DNA of 64,000 nt from JBGNFV01 sp049645705 (GCA_049645705.1 JBARUK010000096.1:3025-67024), one strand, 5' to 3'; shown: positions 7,981 to 16,874, numbered from the stretch's first letter. Translations and numbers: made by a program. Notes: a model not told the origin generated them from the sequence alone.

Positions 7981-10923
7981 TTACTTTTTCAGGGCATCGT
8001 ACAGCACCTCTACCGGGTGCAGGGCCGTTCTGTCCGTTCCATCCTTGATCTGATGTCGGCAACTGGTGCCCGGCGCGCAGACAATGGTGTCACTTGCAGC
8101 CTCGCGGACTGCCGGAAACAGAACCAGCTCACCTATATTCATGCTCAGGTCGTAGTGCTCCTTTTCGTACCCGAAGCTACCCGCCATACCACAGCAGCCG
8201 CTGGGGATCAGCCGTATCTCATAGCCTTTGGGTAGTGAGAGCGCCTTCTTAGCATACACCAGGCTGCTCAGGGCTTTCTGGTGGCAGTGACCGTGCAGGC
8301 GTACCAGCCTTTTTTCTGCAGTAAACTGTTCACTCGTAATATTTCCCTCTTCCCGTTCACCTGCTACAAACTCCTCAAAAAGCAGAGACACCTGCGCGAC
8401 AGTTGCTGCTTTGGTCCTAAGCTCCTCCGGAACCAGCGAGAGGTATTCGTCGCGCAAAGTGAGCAGGGCAGAAGGTTCTATTCCTACTATCGGTATGCCT
8501 TTCTGTGCATATTCATACAGCAGGTTCACGTTTTTGATAGCTATATCTTTAGCAGACCGCAGCAGTCCTTTGCTGATCCAGGTACGGCCACTCTCCTCAT
8601 GCGGCGGCATAAGCACTTTATAGCCCAGCCCGGTTAGTAGTTTTACCGCCTGCTGGCCAATAGCCACATCATTATAGTTAGTAAACTCATCGCAGAAAAG
8701 GATGATCTCCTTCAACGGTTTGCCCGGAGCGTCAGGCCCGCTTTTCTCATACCACTTACGCAGGGTCGTTTTGTGTAACCTGGGAAGCGACCGCTTCGGA
8801 TGGAAGCCTGCCAGCTTGCGGAAAGCCCCACCTGTAAGAGCATTTCCTACCAGAAAATTATATGCCCCCGGCAATACAGCCGCCGCACCGTTGGCTTTTG
8901 TATAATTGGCTATCAGCTTGCTGCGGAAGGGGACGCCGTGCACATCATAGTGCTGCTGCAGGTATTCAGCTTTCATTTTACCTACATCCACATTACTCGG
9001 GCATTCCGATTTACATCCCTTACAGGACAGGCACAGGTCCATCACCTCACCGATCTTTTTATCGGCAAACGGATTGCCCTCAGTACGGGTAATTACTTCA
9101 CGCAGAATATTTGCACGGGCCCTCGTTGTGTCCTTTTCATTATGGGTTGCCATGTAACTGGGGCACATAGTACCGCCGGTAAGGTGCGTTTTGCGGCAGT
9201 CGCCGGAGCCGTTGCATAGTTCCGCTGCCCGCTGTATGCCACCTGCCTCGCTAAAGTCGAATACAGTATCGAACCGGCGTGTCTCCTGGCCCGGCCAGTA
9301 CCGGAGGCTCTCGTTCATCGGCGGCGTGGATACGATCTTGTCAGGGTTAAAGATATGGTCAGGGTCCCAGGCCTCCTTAAATTTTTCTACCAGCCGGTAG
9401 TTGTCATCGCCGATCATGTAGCGAAGAAACTCACCCCTGAGCCTGCCGTCACCGTGCTCTCCGCTAAGTGAGCCGCGGTATTTTTTTACCAGCGTGGCTA
9501 TTTCTTCCAGTATTTTGTGAAAAAGTCGATTGCCTTCCGCTGTTTTCAGATCCAGAATAGGCCGCAGATGAAGTTCTCCGGAGCCTGCATGCGCATAGTG
9601 TACACAGTACAGGTCGTGTTTCTTTAGTACCACATTGAACTCAGCAATGTAGGCAGGCAGGTCGTTTACATCTACCGCCGTATCCTCTATTACAGGGGCA
9701 GGCTTGGCATCTCCTTTTATATTACTGAGCAGTCCCAGGCCTGCCTTGCGCAGGTCCCAGGCGCGGGCCGTTTCTTCACCAAACAGGAGGGGAAAATGAT
9801 ATCCGTATCCTTCTGCCCGCATTTCCTGCTCCATAGCGGCTGCTATCTCCTTCACTTCGGCTTCAGACTCACGGCTTATCTCCACCATTAGTATCGCACC
9901 AGGGTCACCCTTCACGAAAAAGCGGTTTTTGCGCTGCTCTATATTAGCCTTAGTGCATTCCAGTATATAATCGTCCATCAGCTCGCTGGCAGAGGGGCTG
10001 TACTTCAGTGCAATAAGGTTTGCCCGCAGTGCTTCATCCACACTGTTCACATGTACGCAGCACAGGCCGCGTACAGCAGGGGGCAGCGGATCCACATGCA
10101 CCTTTATTTCAGTGATCATCGCCAGCGTACCTTCCGATCCCGCCAGTAATTTGCAAAAGTTAAACGGCTCCGGTGAGTCAGTGAATGGTTCTGCTTCCAT
10201 CAGCAGATCCAGTGCATAGCCCGTATTCCGGCGGGGTATAGATGGCTTCGGGAAGGCCTCCCGTATGTTCCGGCGGTTTTCTTCCTGCGATAGTATTTCT
10301 TTTGCTGATCGGTACAGTTTCGTTTCCAGCAGGTTCTCATCTCCCTGGCATTTTTGCTCGAATTCATTACGGCTCAGCGGACCGAAGATCACCTCCGAGC
10401 CATCGCTCAACAGGGCCTTTACTTCAAGCAGGTGGTCACGTACGCTTCCGTACACCACCGAGTTAGCGCCGCAGGAGTTATTGCCCAGCATACCGCCGAT
10501 CATGGCCCGGTTCGCCGTAGAAGTTTCGGGACCGAAATAAAGGCCATAGACTTTCAGTGCCATATTTAGCTCATTACGGATCACGCCCGGTTGTACTTTT
10601 ACCCAGTTTTCAGCCTTGTTTACTTCCAGTATCCGGTTAAAATGTTTCGATATATCCACCACAATACCCGGGCCCACCACCTGGCCCGCCAGCGAGGTAC
10701 CCGCAGCCCTCGGTATCAGAGACACCTTATGCATATTTGCAAATTCGATAAGCACCCTGAGATCTGTATCATTTTTCGGTATAGCCACAGCCAGGGGTAG
10801 TTCCCGGTAGGCAGAGGCATCTGTAGCGTATAGAATACGCATAGTTTCGTCAAAATGAAGGCTTCCCGCCAGGGAAACTGCCAGCTTTTCCAGTTCAGAA
10901 TGTAGTGTTTCAGATACCATCAT
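7981..10923 (-). CDS. FAD-linked oxidase fused to Fe-S/CCG-domain subunit (D-lactate/glycolate dehydrogenase type)
   Basis: The 980-aa product fuses what are separate GlcD and GlcF/LldE-like proteins elsewhere. The N-terminal FAD-binding type 4 domain (about 1-230) contains IPRAAGTSLAGQVVGPGIVV and GGMLGNNSCGANS. The FAD-linked oxidase C-terminal domain (about 270-530) carries SGEHGDGRLRGEFL. A ferredoxin-type region (about 580-660) has CLSCKGCKSECP, and two CCG-type segments follow (HGHCHQKAL and PSGCCGMAGSFGYE). This is the layout of YdiJ-like dehydrogenases that oxidise a 2-hydroxy acid (D-lactate, glycolate or D-2-hydroxyglutarate) and pass electrons to quinone. The exact substrate cannot be told. 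The gene stands alone on the minus strand, convergent with the peptidase gene. Confidence 0.93.
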   Translation of the reverse strand: MMVSETLHSELEKLAVSLAGSLHFDETMRILYATDASAYRELPLAVAIPKNDTDLRVLIEFANMHKVSLIPRAAGTSLAGQVVGPGIVVDISKHFNRILEVNKAENWVKVQPGVIRNELNMALKVYGLYFGPETSTANRAMIGGMLGNNSCGANSVVYGSVRDHLLEVKALLSDGSEVIFGPLSRNEFEQKCQGDENLLETKLYRSAKEILSQEENRRNIREAFPKPSIPRRNTGYALDLLMEAEPFTDSPEPFNFCKLLAGSEGTLAMITEIKVHVDPLPPAVRGLCCVHVNSVDEALRANLIALKYSPSASELMDDYILECTKANIEQRKNRFFVKGDPGAILMVEISRESEAEVKEIAAAMEQEMRAEGYGYHFPLLFGEETARAWDLRKAGLGLLSNIKGDAKPAPVIEDTAVDVNDLPAYIAEFNVVLKKHDLYCVHYAHAGSGELHLRPILDLKTAEGNRLFHKILEEIATLVKKYRGSLSGEHGDGRLRGEFLRYMIGDDNYRLVEKFKEAWDPDHIFNPDKIVSTPPMNESLRYWPGQETRRFDTVFDFSEAGGIQRAAELCNGSGDCRKTHLTGGTMCPSYMATHNEKDTTRARANILREVITRTEGNPFADKKIGEVMDLCLSCKGCKSECPSNVDVGKMKAEYLQQHYDVHGVPFRSKLIANYTKANGAAAVLPGAYNFLVGNALTGGAFRKLAGFHPKRSLPRLHKTTLRKWYEKSGPDAPGKPLKEIILFCDEFTNYNDVAIGQQAVKLLTGLGYKVLMPPHEESGRTWISKGLLRSAKDIAIKNVNLLYEYAQKGIPIVGIEPSALLTLRDEYLSLVPEELRTKAATVAQVSLLFEEFVAGEREEGNITSEQFTAEKRLVRLHGHCHQKALSSLVYAKKALSLPKGYEIRLIPSGCCGMAGSFGYEKEHYDLSMNIGELVLFPAVREAASDTIVCAPGTSCRHQIKDGTDRTALHPVEVLYDALKK

Positions 10924-10984
10924 GTCAAAACTCGCAAATTCCAGTCAATGTTGAAATGAATATCGTCCGGTAATGCCCGGTGGA

Positions 10985-11070
10985 GTGTCCGAAAATAGTA
11001 CACATGTTTTAGGCGTATGGTCTAATAGAGTGCACACAGGCTGTTTTTAGCCTTTGGCACAGGAGTTGGC
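10985..11070 (+). promoter_or_regulatory. Sigma-54-like promoter with upstream activator-like element
   Basis: TGGCAC-AGGAG-TTGGC at 11055-11070 has the GG-N10-G spacing of a -24/-12 promoter; the -12 C is a G here. It lies 52 bp after an inverted element, GTGTCCGAAAATAGTACAC at 10985-11003. After the promoter comes the leader AAGGTCAAGAACTCAA. The same three-part arrangement precedes the paralogs at 13264 and 62226, and the copy there has a perfect TGGCAC-N5-TTGC. Confidence 0.65.
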
Positions 11071-11113
11071 TATTACAAAGCAATTAAGGTCAAGAACTCA
11101 AAATTTTACGATT

Positions 11114-11458
11114 ATGCATACCCTCAAGCTCTTTCTCTCTTCTAAAGTAAACCTGCTGACTATTATTATACTGCTGGTAGTTACTCTTACCTCATTTGCC
11201 GACAACCGTGAAGGAGGAGCTGAGAAAGCTGCTGCTGCTGAAGTGCAGGAGTTGACAGAGCAATTGGCAGAACAGTTTGCCACCTCCACTCAGGAAAGCC
11301 TGCATACCTACCGCTTTGTAAATGCTGAAGGTGCGGTGATCAGCGAGATCACCACTTCCGAAGCCAGTGCACTTACAGAAAAGCCTCTGCAAAAAATGAT
11401 ACTGAAAAGCGACAAGCTATTTTCCAGCCAGGGGACTACCTATTACCTCGTTGACTAA
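11114..11458 (+). CDS. Small exported protein, sigma-54-associated paralog A (114 aa)
   Basis: I use the ATG at 11114 because it begins a signal or anchor sequence (MHTLKLFLSSKV then a hydrophobic run to about residue 28, SFADN). An in-frame ATG at 11054 overlaps the predicted promoter. The mature part is rich in A, E and T. Its C-terminus (LQKMILKSDKLFSSQGTTYYLVD) matches those of the proteins at 13264-13638 and 61909-62226, the core being LLKSDLxFxxGxxKYxMVD. Residue RFVNAEGAVISE aligns with YNADSELVYEG and YDSDAELVAEY in the paralogs. No known domain was recognised. It is convergent with a JmjC/cupin gene and shares a terminator with it. Function unknown; an extracellular or periplasmic location is inferred. 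Confidence 0.8.
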   Translation: MHTLKLFLSSKVNLLTIIILLVVTLTSFADNREGGAEKAAAAEVQELTEQLAEQFATSTQESLHTYRFVNAEGAVISEITTSEASALTEKPLQKMILKSDKLFSSQGTTYYLVD

Positions 11459-11513
11459 AGCTTTCGTAACATCCGGCAAATTCAACAGTTGTGTTACTGT
11501 TTATTTTGGTTGA

Positions 11514-11548
11514 AAAAAACGGCCCGCTGTATAGCGGGCTGTTTTTGT
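11514..11548. terminator. Bidirectional terminator
   Basis: GCCCGCT (11522-11528) and AGCGGGC (11533-11539) enclose a GTAT loop and are flanked by an A run and by TGTTTTTGTTTT. It sits between the ends of convergent genes and can stop transcription from both sides. Confidence 0.85.
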
Positions 11549-11550
11549 TT

Positions 11551-12726
11551 TCAAGCATTCACAGACTTATTTTCCCTTTCAAAGCCCCTGGCAACCTGGG
11601 TATAAGCTGTTGCCATTTCCGGTGTAAAATAAGCATCGTCCACTGTGTCGAATTTGAACTTATGATTGATGAGTTCTTTGCAAACCTCATATCGGTCAGC
11701 AGAGAGGTTATCGGATTCTTTTAGCCTGTCAAGTATATCCAAAGCAATATTTGCATCAAGTTTCATGTCACTTATTTCGTCATCGCCACCACAATTGATC
11801 AGGTAGTGGTACCTTATCTGCAATTCGAGGGCCGCACAGCCCAGAACAGAAGCTAATCGTAGATTTCCCTCCTTCCAGGCATGTTCAGAAAATTCGATGA
11901 TACTGTCATACGCACCCACACCTATCAGTTGAGAATACTGAAGGGGTATATCGTCATAAAATGTATGGGCAAAGCGGGTAATGCCCGGATGCAATAACTG
12001 GTCTATATAATTATCCCACCATATAGCCACAGAAATACTCAGATCAAGATTTTCGATCTGGTGAAAACAGCAACTGGGCATAAATAGAATATCTCCCGGT
12101 TCAAGTATAACTTCTGCAAAATCCGCTTTCTTAAAATCTGGATATAAGTCTAGGTCTGGCTCTTTTATATTCACCTGGCTCAGGTGAGGACTTTTGGTGT
12201 TGAGCGGGTGACAGTATAGCTTGTCCAGTTGATCAGCATGAAACAGCGTAACCTTCTTTCTTCCGTAGTACTGAACGATAAAGTTATTGAAGGTATCGTA
12301 ATGCAATGAGGTAATAGTATCTTTTGCTCCGATCCAGATTCTCTCAGCATCGAGAATTTCCTCATTTAGAAACTCCGATTGCCAGCAGTTTTCCTTCAGT
12401 GTTTCGATAATGTTCAACAATGGCCAGTGCTGAAGGTTAAGGTATTCGTTGCCTGCTTCAAGTCGATCAATGTAATCTGAGAAGGAGATATCTTCCTGCT
12501 TGGCGATTACAACACCTGTTTCCGAGTCTATAACATATCGTCCATCCGGGGCTGAGTTAACGGTTACCTCAACATCTCCAATAATAGATTTCAGGCTATC
12601 CGGAGTCCAGTGCTTAAGGTTATCGGCAGAGATCTGGTTTTGAATTATTACTGGTTGGCCAGTGGCTATATAAAGATTGTAGAACGTTTGGTGGTCTGGT
12701 ATCTGGTCAATTCTTTCAACTTTCAT
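11551..12726 (-). CDS. JmjC/cupin_8-type Fe(II)/2-oxoglutarate hydroxylase
   Basis: The 391-aa product has an N-terminal cupin_8/JmjC domain (about 1-240). The iron ligands are visible as H142-Y-D144 in SLHYDTFNNF and H222 in CCFHQIENLD, the distal histidine following a GDILFMPS strand. QYYGRKKVTLFHADQLDKLY is typical of the family. The C-terminal 150 residues are helical and not recognised. Bacterial relatives hydroxylate amino-acid side chains in proteins, peptides or free amino acids using Fe(II), O2 and 2-oxoglutarate. The gene lies between two paralogous small exported proteins (11114 and 13264), so one of them could be a substrate, but nothing in the sequence proves it. Confidence 0.88.
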   Translation of the reverse strand: MKVERIDQIPDHQTFYNLYIATGQPVIIQNQISADNLKHWTPDSLKSIIGDVEVTVNSAPDGRYVIDSETGVVIAKQEDISFSDYIDRLEAGNEYLNLQHWPLLNIIETLKENCWQSEFLNEEILDAERIWIGAKDTITSLHYDTFNNFIVQYYGRKKVTLFHADQLDKLYCHPLNTKSPHLSQVNIKEPDLDLYPDFKKADFAEVILEPGDILFMPSCCFHQIENLDLSISVAIWWDNYIDQLLHPGITRFAHTFYDDIPLQYSQLIGVGAYDSIIEFSEHAWKEGNLRLASVLGCAALELQIRYHYLINCGGDDEISDMKLDANIALDILDRLKESDNLSADRYEVCKELINHKFKFDTVDDAYFTPEMATAYTQVARGFERENKSVNA

Positions 12727-13135
12727 AGGTGTAAATAATAGGTGGTACAGCGATAAAATAATAAAACTTTGCCTGATCTACCACCCAGGATACTCCTGAG
12801 AAAAGTTTTTGTACAAATAGTTTAGTTAATGCTGAGCCAAGCACACAACGTTATGATACGCTGTATAATAGCATAGATCATACCTAGTGTAGTATTGAAG
12901 GAGGCTGCAAAATGCCTTTTAAGATTATGAAGGAACCCTTCAAGTAGTTTTCGGGGGGAGCATAATGAAACAGGCGCACAGGAAATCGGCTCAGAATTCG
13001 GGGAGATGTTCTATTGCAGTAATAAGAAACAGGTTACTTTATCACTGATATGTAATTAAGTGAATGGTGCGGCTAAAGTATTGATTTTCAAAAGGATAAG
13101 CGATCGTTCGCCAGCGTGCGCCATTGTTCATAACC
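12727..13135. other. Intergenic region upstream of paralog B, no gene seen
   Basis: About 410 bp without a convincing coding frame. Stop codons are frequent in all frames read. The left end must contain the promoter of the JmjC gene, but no clear TTTG/TAnnTTTG pair was found. The right end leads into the upstream element at 13136. Confidence 0.4.
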
Positions 13136-13219
13136 GTACACTTTCGGACACGCATATAAACTAAAACAGGTCTTTAAAGCCTGTATTCAAGCAATTTATC
13201 TTTTGGCATAGGAGTTGGC
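13136..13219 (+). promoter_or_regulatory. Sigma-54-like promoter with upstream activator-like element
   Basis: TGGCAT-AGGAG-TTGGC at 13204-13219 repeats the promoter of paralog A almost exactly. An element GTACACTTTCGGACAC lies at 13136-13151, 52 bp upstream. Read on the other strand it begins GTGTCCGAAA, like the element at 10985. The transcript leader AAGGTCAAAAACTCAAAA is also shared. Confidence 0.65.
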
Positions 13220-13263
13220 TATAGATAGGTAACCAAGGTCAAAAACTCAAAACCACTAATATT

Positions 13264-13638
13264 ATGAAAACTGTTATCAATCGCATCTTTGCAGCCAGCC
13301 TATGTTTGTTATTTGTGCTGTCCGGTACCGCGCTGCAGGCCATGGATACGGGAAACGAAACTGTTACCGGATCCGATTCTGAAGAGCGCGTGCTAACAGC
13401 AGAAGAAACAGAAGTGTATGAATTACTGGAGGATATAGTAGATAGTGAGGCAATATCTGCCGAAACTGCGCTGCTCCCCGGTTACGAAGTGAAAGTGTAC
13501 AATGCCGATTCGGAATTAGTCTACGAAGGTACTATCGACATGACAGAAGGTTGTGCCGATGCCAAAGGCCGCAGGATCCTGCTGAAAAGTGACCTGATGT
13601 TCCAGTCCGGAAATGTAAAATACTTTATGACCCGATAG
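13264..13638 (+). CDS. Small exported protein, sigma-54-associated paralog B (124 aa)
   Basis: The product has a clear signal peptide (MKTVINRIFAASLCLLFVLSGTALQA style, cleavage near residue 26) and a short acidic mature domain. GYEVKVYNADSELVYEGTI and the C-terminal RRILLKSDLMFQSG...KYFMTR correspond to segments in the paralogs at 11114-11458 and 61909-62226. One cysteine (EGCADAKG) is present in this copy only. No database family was recognised. The gene has its own sigma-54-like promoter and its own strong terminator, so it forms a single-gene unit. It may be a secreted effector or an envelope-stress product; this is not decided by sequence. Confidence 0.82.
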   Translation: MKTVINRIFAASLCLLFVLSGTALQAMDTGNETVTGSDSEERVLTAEETEVYELLEDIVDSEAISAETALLPGYEVKVYNADSELVYEGTIDMTEGCADAKGRRILLKSDLMFQSGNVKYFMTR

Positions 13639-13665
13639 ACCACCTGATATTTATAACCGAACCTA

Positions 13666-13694
13666 AACCGCCATGTCGTACATGGCGGTTTTTT
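13666..13694 (+). terminator. Intrinsic terminator
   Basis: AACCGCCATG and CATGGCGGTT form a perfect 10-bp stem with loop TCGTA followed by TTTT. It ends the paralog B gene and may also act on the convergent M61 peptidase gene. Confidence 0.9.
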
Positions 13695-13711
13695 AATTCA
13701 ATATTATAGTA

Positions 13712-15595
13712 TCAGTTAGCCTTTTCATTCAGCCAGGCATTCCTGATCTTTCTTTGGCGGTTAGTTATGTTATCACCATACAGCAGTACATTATCTTCGT
13801 ACGACAAAACAGACTGAGCCTTTGCCTTAAGCTTCTTTAGCTTCAGCTTTCCTCTTTTATTTTCTCTTAATACTGTTACTTTTACTTTGTCACCTTCATT
13901 CACTTCCTGCTTAAATTTATCCACAACTTGTATGGCATTATTCAGCGTCAGGTCAGAACCATTGAATGAAACGATGATATCCCCTGCTCTGTAGTCCATA
14001 TCCTGACCGAATTCATTCATGTTTTCTGTGCTAACAATGGTAAAACGAGTAGTGTCATCATTTGGTCTGAGGTCAAGGTTTCCGAGCGTAAGCGTACGTA
14101 CTTCCATAGCTTCCTCAAACTGCACGCCTGCTTCCGCCAGTAGCGATCTTAACGGGAGAGGCTCCGGCCCAGATACATGCTTTTTGAGAAACTCCTCTAC
14201 CTCCGGGTAGGTCATTTCACCTATTATGCCAAAGAGCTCATCATCTTTGAAGGGCTTGTCCTTGCCAAACTTCTTCGCCAGATCCCTTATCAGGGCCTGC
14301 AGGTCATAAGTGCCGTCAGAGAGGCTTAGTAACTTCAGATCCAATGCCAGGCCTATCAGTGCGCCTTTTTGGTATACATTTCCATATTCCCGTCCGTATT
14401 GGTCCAGCACATTCTTGCTCATTACAGTAAAGGGCAGGCTGTCAGTGTACTGGTAGGCATTCATGATTTTACGCCGTATCCACCCCAGCCATTCTTCGTG
14501 GCTCATCAGACCGTGCTTGGCTTGTACCAGTCCTGCACTATATTCAGTCACCCCTTCATAGAGCCACAGGTGCTCTGACATTTTGGGGTTTATAAAGTCA
14601 AAATACTGTATCTCTTCAGAGTGAATGTTTAGTGGCGTTACGATATGGAAGAACTCATGCGCTGAAATATCAGTGATAGTAGAGGCCAGCATTTCTGTGC
14701 TGCTTGTCAGCGGCAGAAAGTAGAGTGATGAATAGCTATGCTCCAGGGCACCGTACGACCCGGAGTAGCTGGGAGGATTAAACAGGTAGATCAGAAAAGC
14801 ATACCTGTCTACCGGCAGCTCTCCGCCCAGAAATGACACCTGGGCCATCAGCATATCCCTGACCTTGTCCAGCACAAAGTTGGCGCGCTTTTTCTCATCA
14901 GGTGAGTAGACCGCCACCAATACTTCGGTTCCATTCAGGTTGATAGAAGCCGTATCAGGAAGACTATATAAAAGCGGAGCATCGGCAAGGTCTACATAGT
15001 TATCTGTACGAAATATATCGAGGCTATCCGAACGGCTCTCTGCCCGCAGGCTCGTAGCACCATAGAAGCCGGGGTTATGCCTGATATGCAGACGGTAGGG
15101 ACTCTCCTTTTGCCCTTCCAGGTACCCCAGGAATGTAAACGTATTTAGTACGAAATTTTCGTCGGGCTCAAAGTTAGAACCTGATGGTTCGAAGACAGTA
15201 TGCCCGCGGCGCGAGTCCCAGGTATCATCTGCCATATATTCAACACGATCCAATTGAGAGGCATTAGTTATCAGAAAGCGGTTGGTGGTAACCTGGCTTA
15301 CCGGCAGGCTGTCACCATTTTCATCGTAAGCCTTAAAACCTGAGGCAAACCGGCCGAAATCATTGATCTCATATGTGCCTGGTACGATCTTCGGGATTCT
15401 GAACTCAATACTGTCCCTGTCAGTATTGGGTACGTCTATCGTTACCTTCAGCTTGTCGTTTTCGACATTGCGTAAGTCCAGGTACACTTCATAACCCGAT
15501 TGCTGTGCCATAGCCGCTACAGAGATAAAAAGGGTAGCCGTGATGGCCAGGAAAGTTTTGATCATTGATTTGAAAATATAATTGACCAACGGCAT
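13712..15595 (-). CDS. M61 family metallopeptidase with PDZ domain
   Basis: The 627-aa product carries an N-terminal signal peptide within the first 30 residues (TLFISVAAMAQQ) and is probably periplasmic. The N-terminal M61 beta domain (about 35-200) precedes the catalytic domain. The zinc motif HEFFH falls near residue 312 in DISAHEFFHIVTPLNIHSE, with a glutamate further on in WLYEGVTEYSAGL. A PDZ domain lies near 500-600 (YRAGDIIVSFNGSDL). This is the layout of glycyl aminopeptidase-like M61 proteins common in Bacteroidota. The start at 15595 leaves about 10 extra residues before the signal; the ATG at 15564 (MIKTFLAITATLF) is an equally good start. The gene is convergent with paralog B. 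Confidence 0.92.
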   Translation of the reverse strand: MPLVNYIFKSMIKTFLAITATLFISVAAMAQQSGYEVYLDLRNVENDKLKVTIDVPNTDRDSIEFRIPKIVPGTYEINDFGRFASGFKAYDENGDSLPVSQVTTNRFLITNASQLDRVEYMADDTWDSRRGHTVFEPSGSNFEPDENFVLNTFTFLGYLEGQKESPYRLHIRHNPGFYGATSLRAESRSDSLDIFRTDNYVDLADAPLLYSLPDTASINLNGTEVLVAVYSPDEKKRANFVLDKVRDMLMAQVSFLGGELPVDRYAFLIYLFNPPSYSGSYGALEHSYSSLYFLPLTSSTEMLASTITDISAHEFFHIVTPLNIHSEEIQYFDFINPKMSEHLWLYEGVTEYSAGLVQAKHGLMSHEEWLGWIRRKIMNAYQYTDSLPFTVMSKNVLDQYGREYGNVYQKGALIGLALDLKLLSLSDGTYDLQALIRDLAKKFGKDKPFKDDELFGIIGEMTYPEVEEFLKKHVSGPEPLPLRSLLAEAGVQFEEAMEVRTLTLGNLDLRPNDDTTRFTIVSTENMNEFGQDMDYRAGDIIVSFNGSDLTLNNAIQVVDKFKQEVNEGDKVKVTVLRENKRGKLKLKKLKAKAQSVLSYEDNVLLYGDNITNRQRKIRNAWLNEKAN

Positions 15596-15666
15596 AAACC
15601 TGCCGAATGGTACCGGTGCAGTACAATTTTTATAAGTGCTTATACTTGGTTTCCCAAATAAGGTTG

Positions 15667-16146
15667 TCAGTAAGGCAGGCTAAGCTTACGAAATATGAAA
15701 TGCATGAGCCATGCAGGGCCTACAAGCAAAAACTGGATGTCTTTTAAGAAAGATGGCTTTTTGCCCTCTACCTTATGCCCGTAAAACTGACCTGCCCAGG
15801 CCAGGAAGAAGATGGCCAGACCGATGGCCCAGAGGGGGGCAAAAGATACCTGGTTCAGCAGGTGCGCACCGTACAGGCAGATAGCAGACCATATGACCAT
15901 ACCGATGAAAAGCGAAACCGAAAGTGTGAGGTAGTAGACCAGCACCAGTGCCAGTATGATCGTAGCCCAGTTGGCAAAAGGACCCGCCCAGGGAAAAGCT
16001 TCCATCAGCATACCATTAGGAATAGACCATACAAGGCATACAATACTAAAAAATATCACCGGCACACAGATCCAGTGAATGAGCTTATTAGTATGATTCT
16101 GATGGCTTTCTCCGTACTCTGAGAGGAGTTGGTCTATTTTTCTCAT
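15667..16146 (-). CDS. Mpo1-like (DUF962) membrane protein
   Basis: The 159-aa product begins MRKIDQLLSEYGESHQNHTNKLIHWICVPV. The H-x2-N/H-x6-H arrangement and the four hydrophobic segments that follow are typical of DUF962. The yeast member Mpo1 is a Fe(II)-dependent dioxygenase in the alpha-oxidation of 2-hydroxy fatty acids. The C-terminal HKVEGKKPSF carries the second conserved histidine. A role in lipid alpha-oxidation is inferred from the family only. The neighbours on the same strand are the M61 peptidase downstream and the hotdog protein upstream, with gaps of 70-120 bp. Confidence 0.85.
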   Translation of the reverse strand: MRKIDQLLSEYGESHQNHTNKLIHWICVPVIFFSIVCLVWSIPNGMLMEAFPWAGPFANWATIILALVLVYYLTLSVSLFIGMVIWSAICLYGAHLLNQVSFAPLWAIGLAIFFLAWAGQFYGHKVEGKKPSFLKDIQFLLVGPAWLMHFIFRKLSLPY

Positions 16147-16265
16147 ATTAGTTTGGGTCTTCGCTTACACAACAGGCACAGTGACCAGACCGTAAGTTTA
16201 CTAGCTTAATATAACATAAAACAGGCAAAAATACTTTCAGAATGCGTATGTATGAATCTGCTTTA

Positions 16266-16784
16266 TTATGCAGATTTAACCTTTGTGCGCACTTTAGACC
16301 ATTCTTTTACCTGCCAGTGCACCCGGCCTGTAGTAAGCTGGTTCCCATTCTTATCGTGTATTTTCACTTCGCATGTTACTACTACTGCATCATGCTTGCT
16401 CAGCGGGGTAATTATTTGGTCCTGCACCCATGCGTCCGACAGGTCGAAGCGGGCCACAGCACTTGTTTTCCCCTGGTAGTGGTAGTCCATTTCCAGGGTT
16501 TTCATGATGAGCCTGTAGCGGCTGGCCGGGAGGTGGCGGATAAGTAGTATACCCGTGGTAAATTCCGTAAGCGTAGCCAGAGCACAAGCGTGCAGACCCT
16601 TTATATGGTTGAAATTTCTGCGGCGGTAGGGGATCTCCGATACCACGTGGTTCCTGCCGATCTCTCTGATCCTGAAACCGTGCGGTTTGTTGAACGGAAT
16701 CATACGGTCCAGGGCCAGATTCATAATCTTGAGCCATATCCCGCCTGATTCGGCCTTGTCCATCAGCTTATCCGGATTCATCAT
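16266..16784 (-). CDS. DUF4442 / hotdog-fold thioesterase-like protein
   Basis: The 172-aa product has the hotdog-fold pattern with IPYRRRNFNHIKGLHACALATLTEFTTG, where HIKGLHACA lies on the central helix, followed by the strand DYHYQGKTSAVARFDL. I place it in DUF4442, a relative of PaaI-type acyl-CoA thioesterases. Substrate and activity are unknown. Two adjacent ATG codons (16784 and 16781) are possible starts. The gene is divergent from the FAD oxidoreductase gene, with about 90 bp between them. Confidence 0.82.
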   Translation of the reverse strand: MMNPDKLMDKAESGGIWLKIMNLALDRMIPFNKPHGFRIREIGRNHVVSEIPYRRRNFNHIKGLHACALATLTEFTTGILLIRHLPASRYRLIMKTLEMDYHYQGKTSAVARFDLSDAWVQDQIITPLSKHDAVVVTCEVKIHDKNGNQLTTGRVHWQVKEWSKVRTKVKSA

Positions 16785-16874
16785 ATTATTTAGTCAGAAT
16801 TATTGAGGCTAATATAAGGGTATTATGTAGTTTGTGCCCTCATAAAAAACAAATACCGGTAAAAGCGGGAAGCC

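Noticed and set aside
12727..13135. Possible additional short gene between the JmjC gene and paralog B
   Set aside because: Several ATGs exist (about 12931, 12965) but stops follow within a few codons and nothing resembles a signal peptide or the paralog family.
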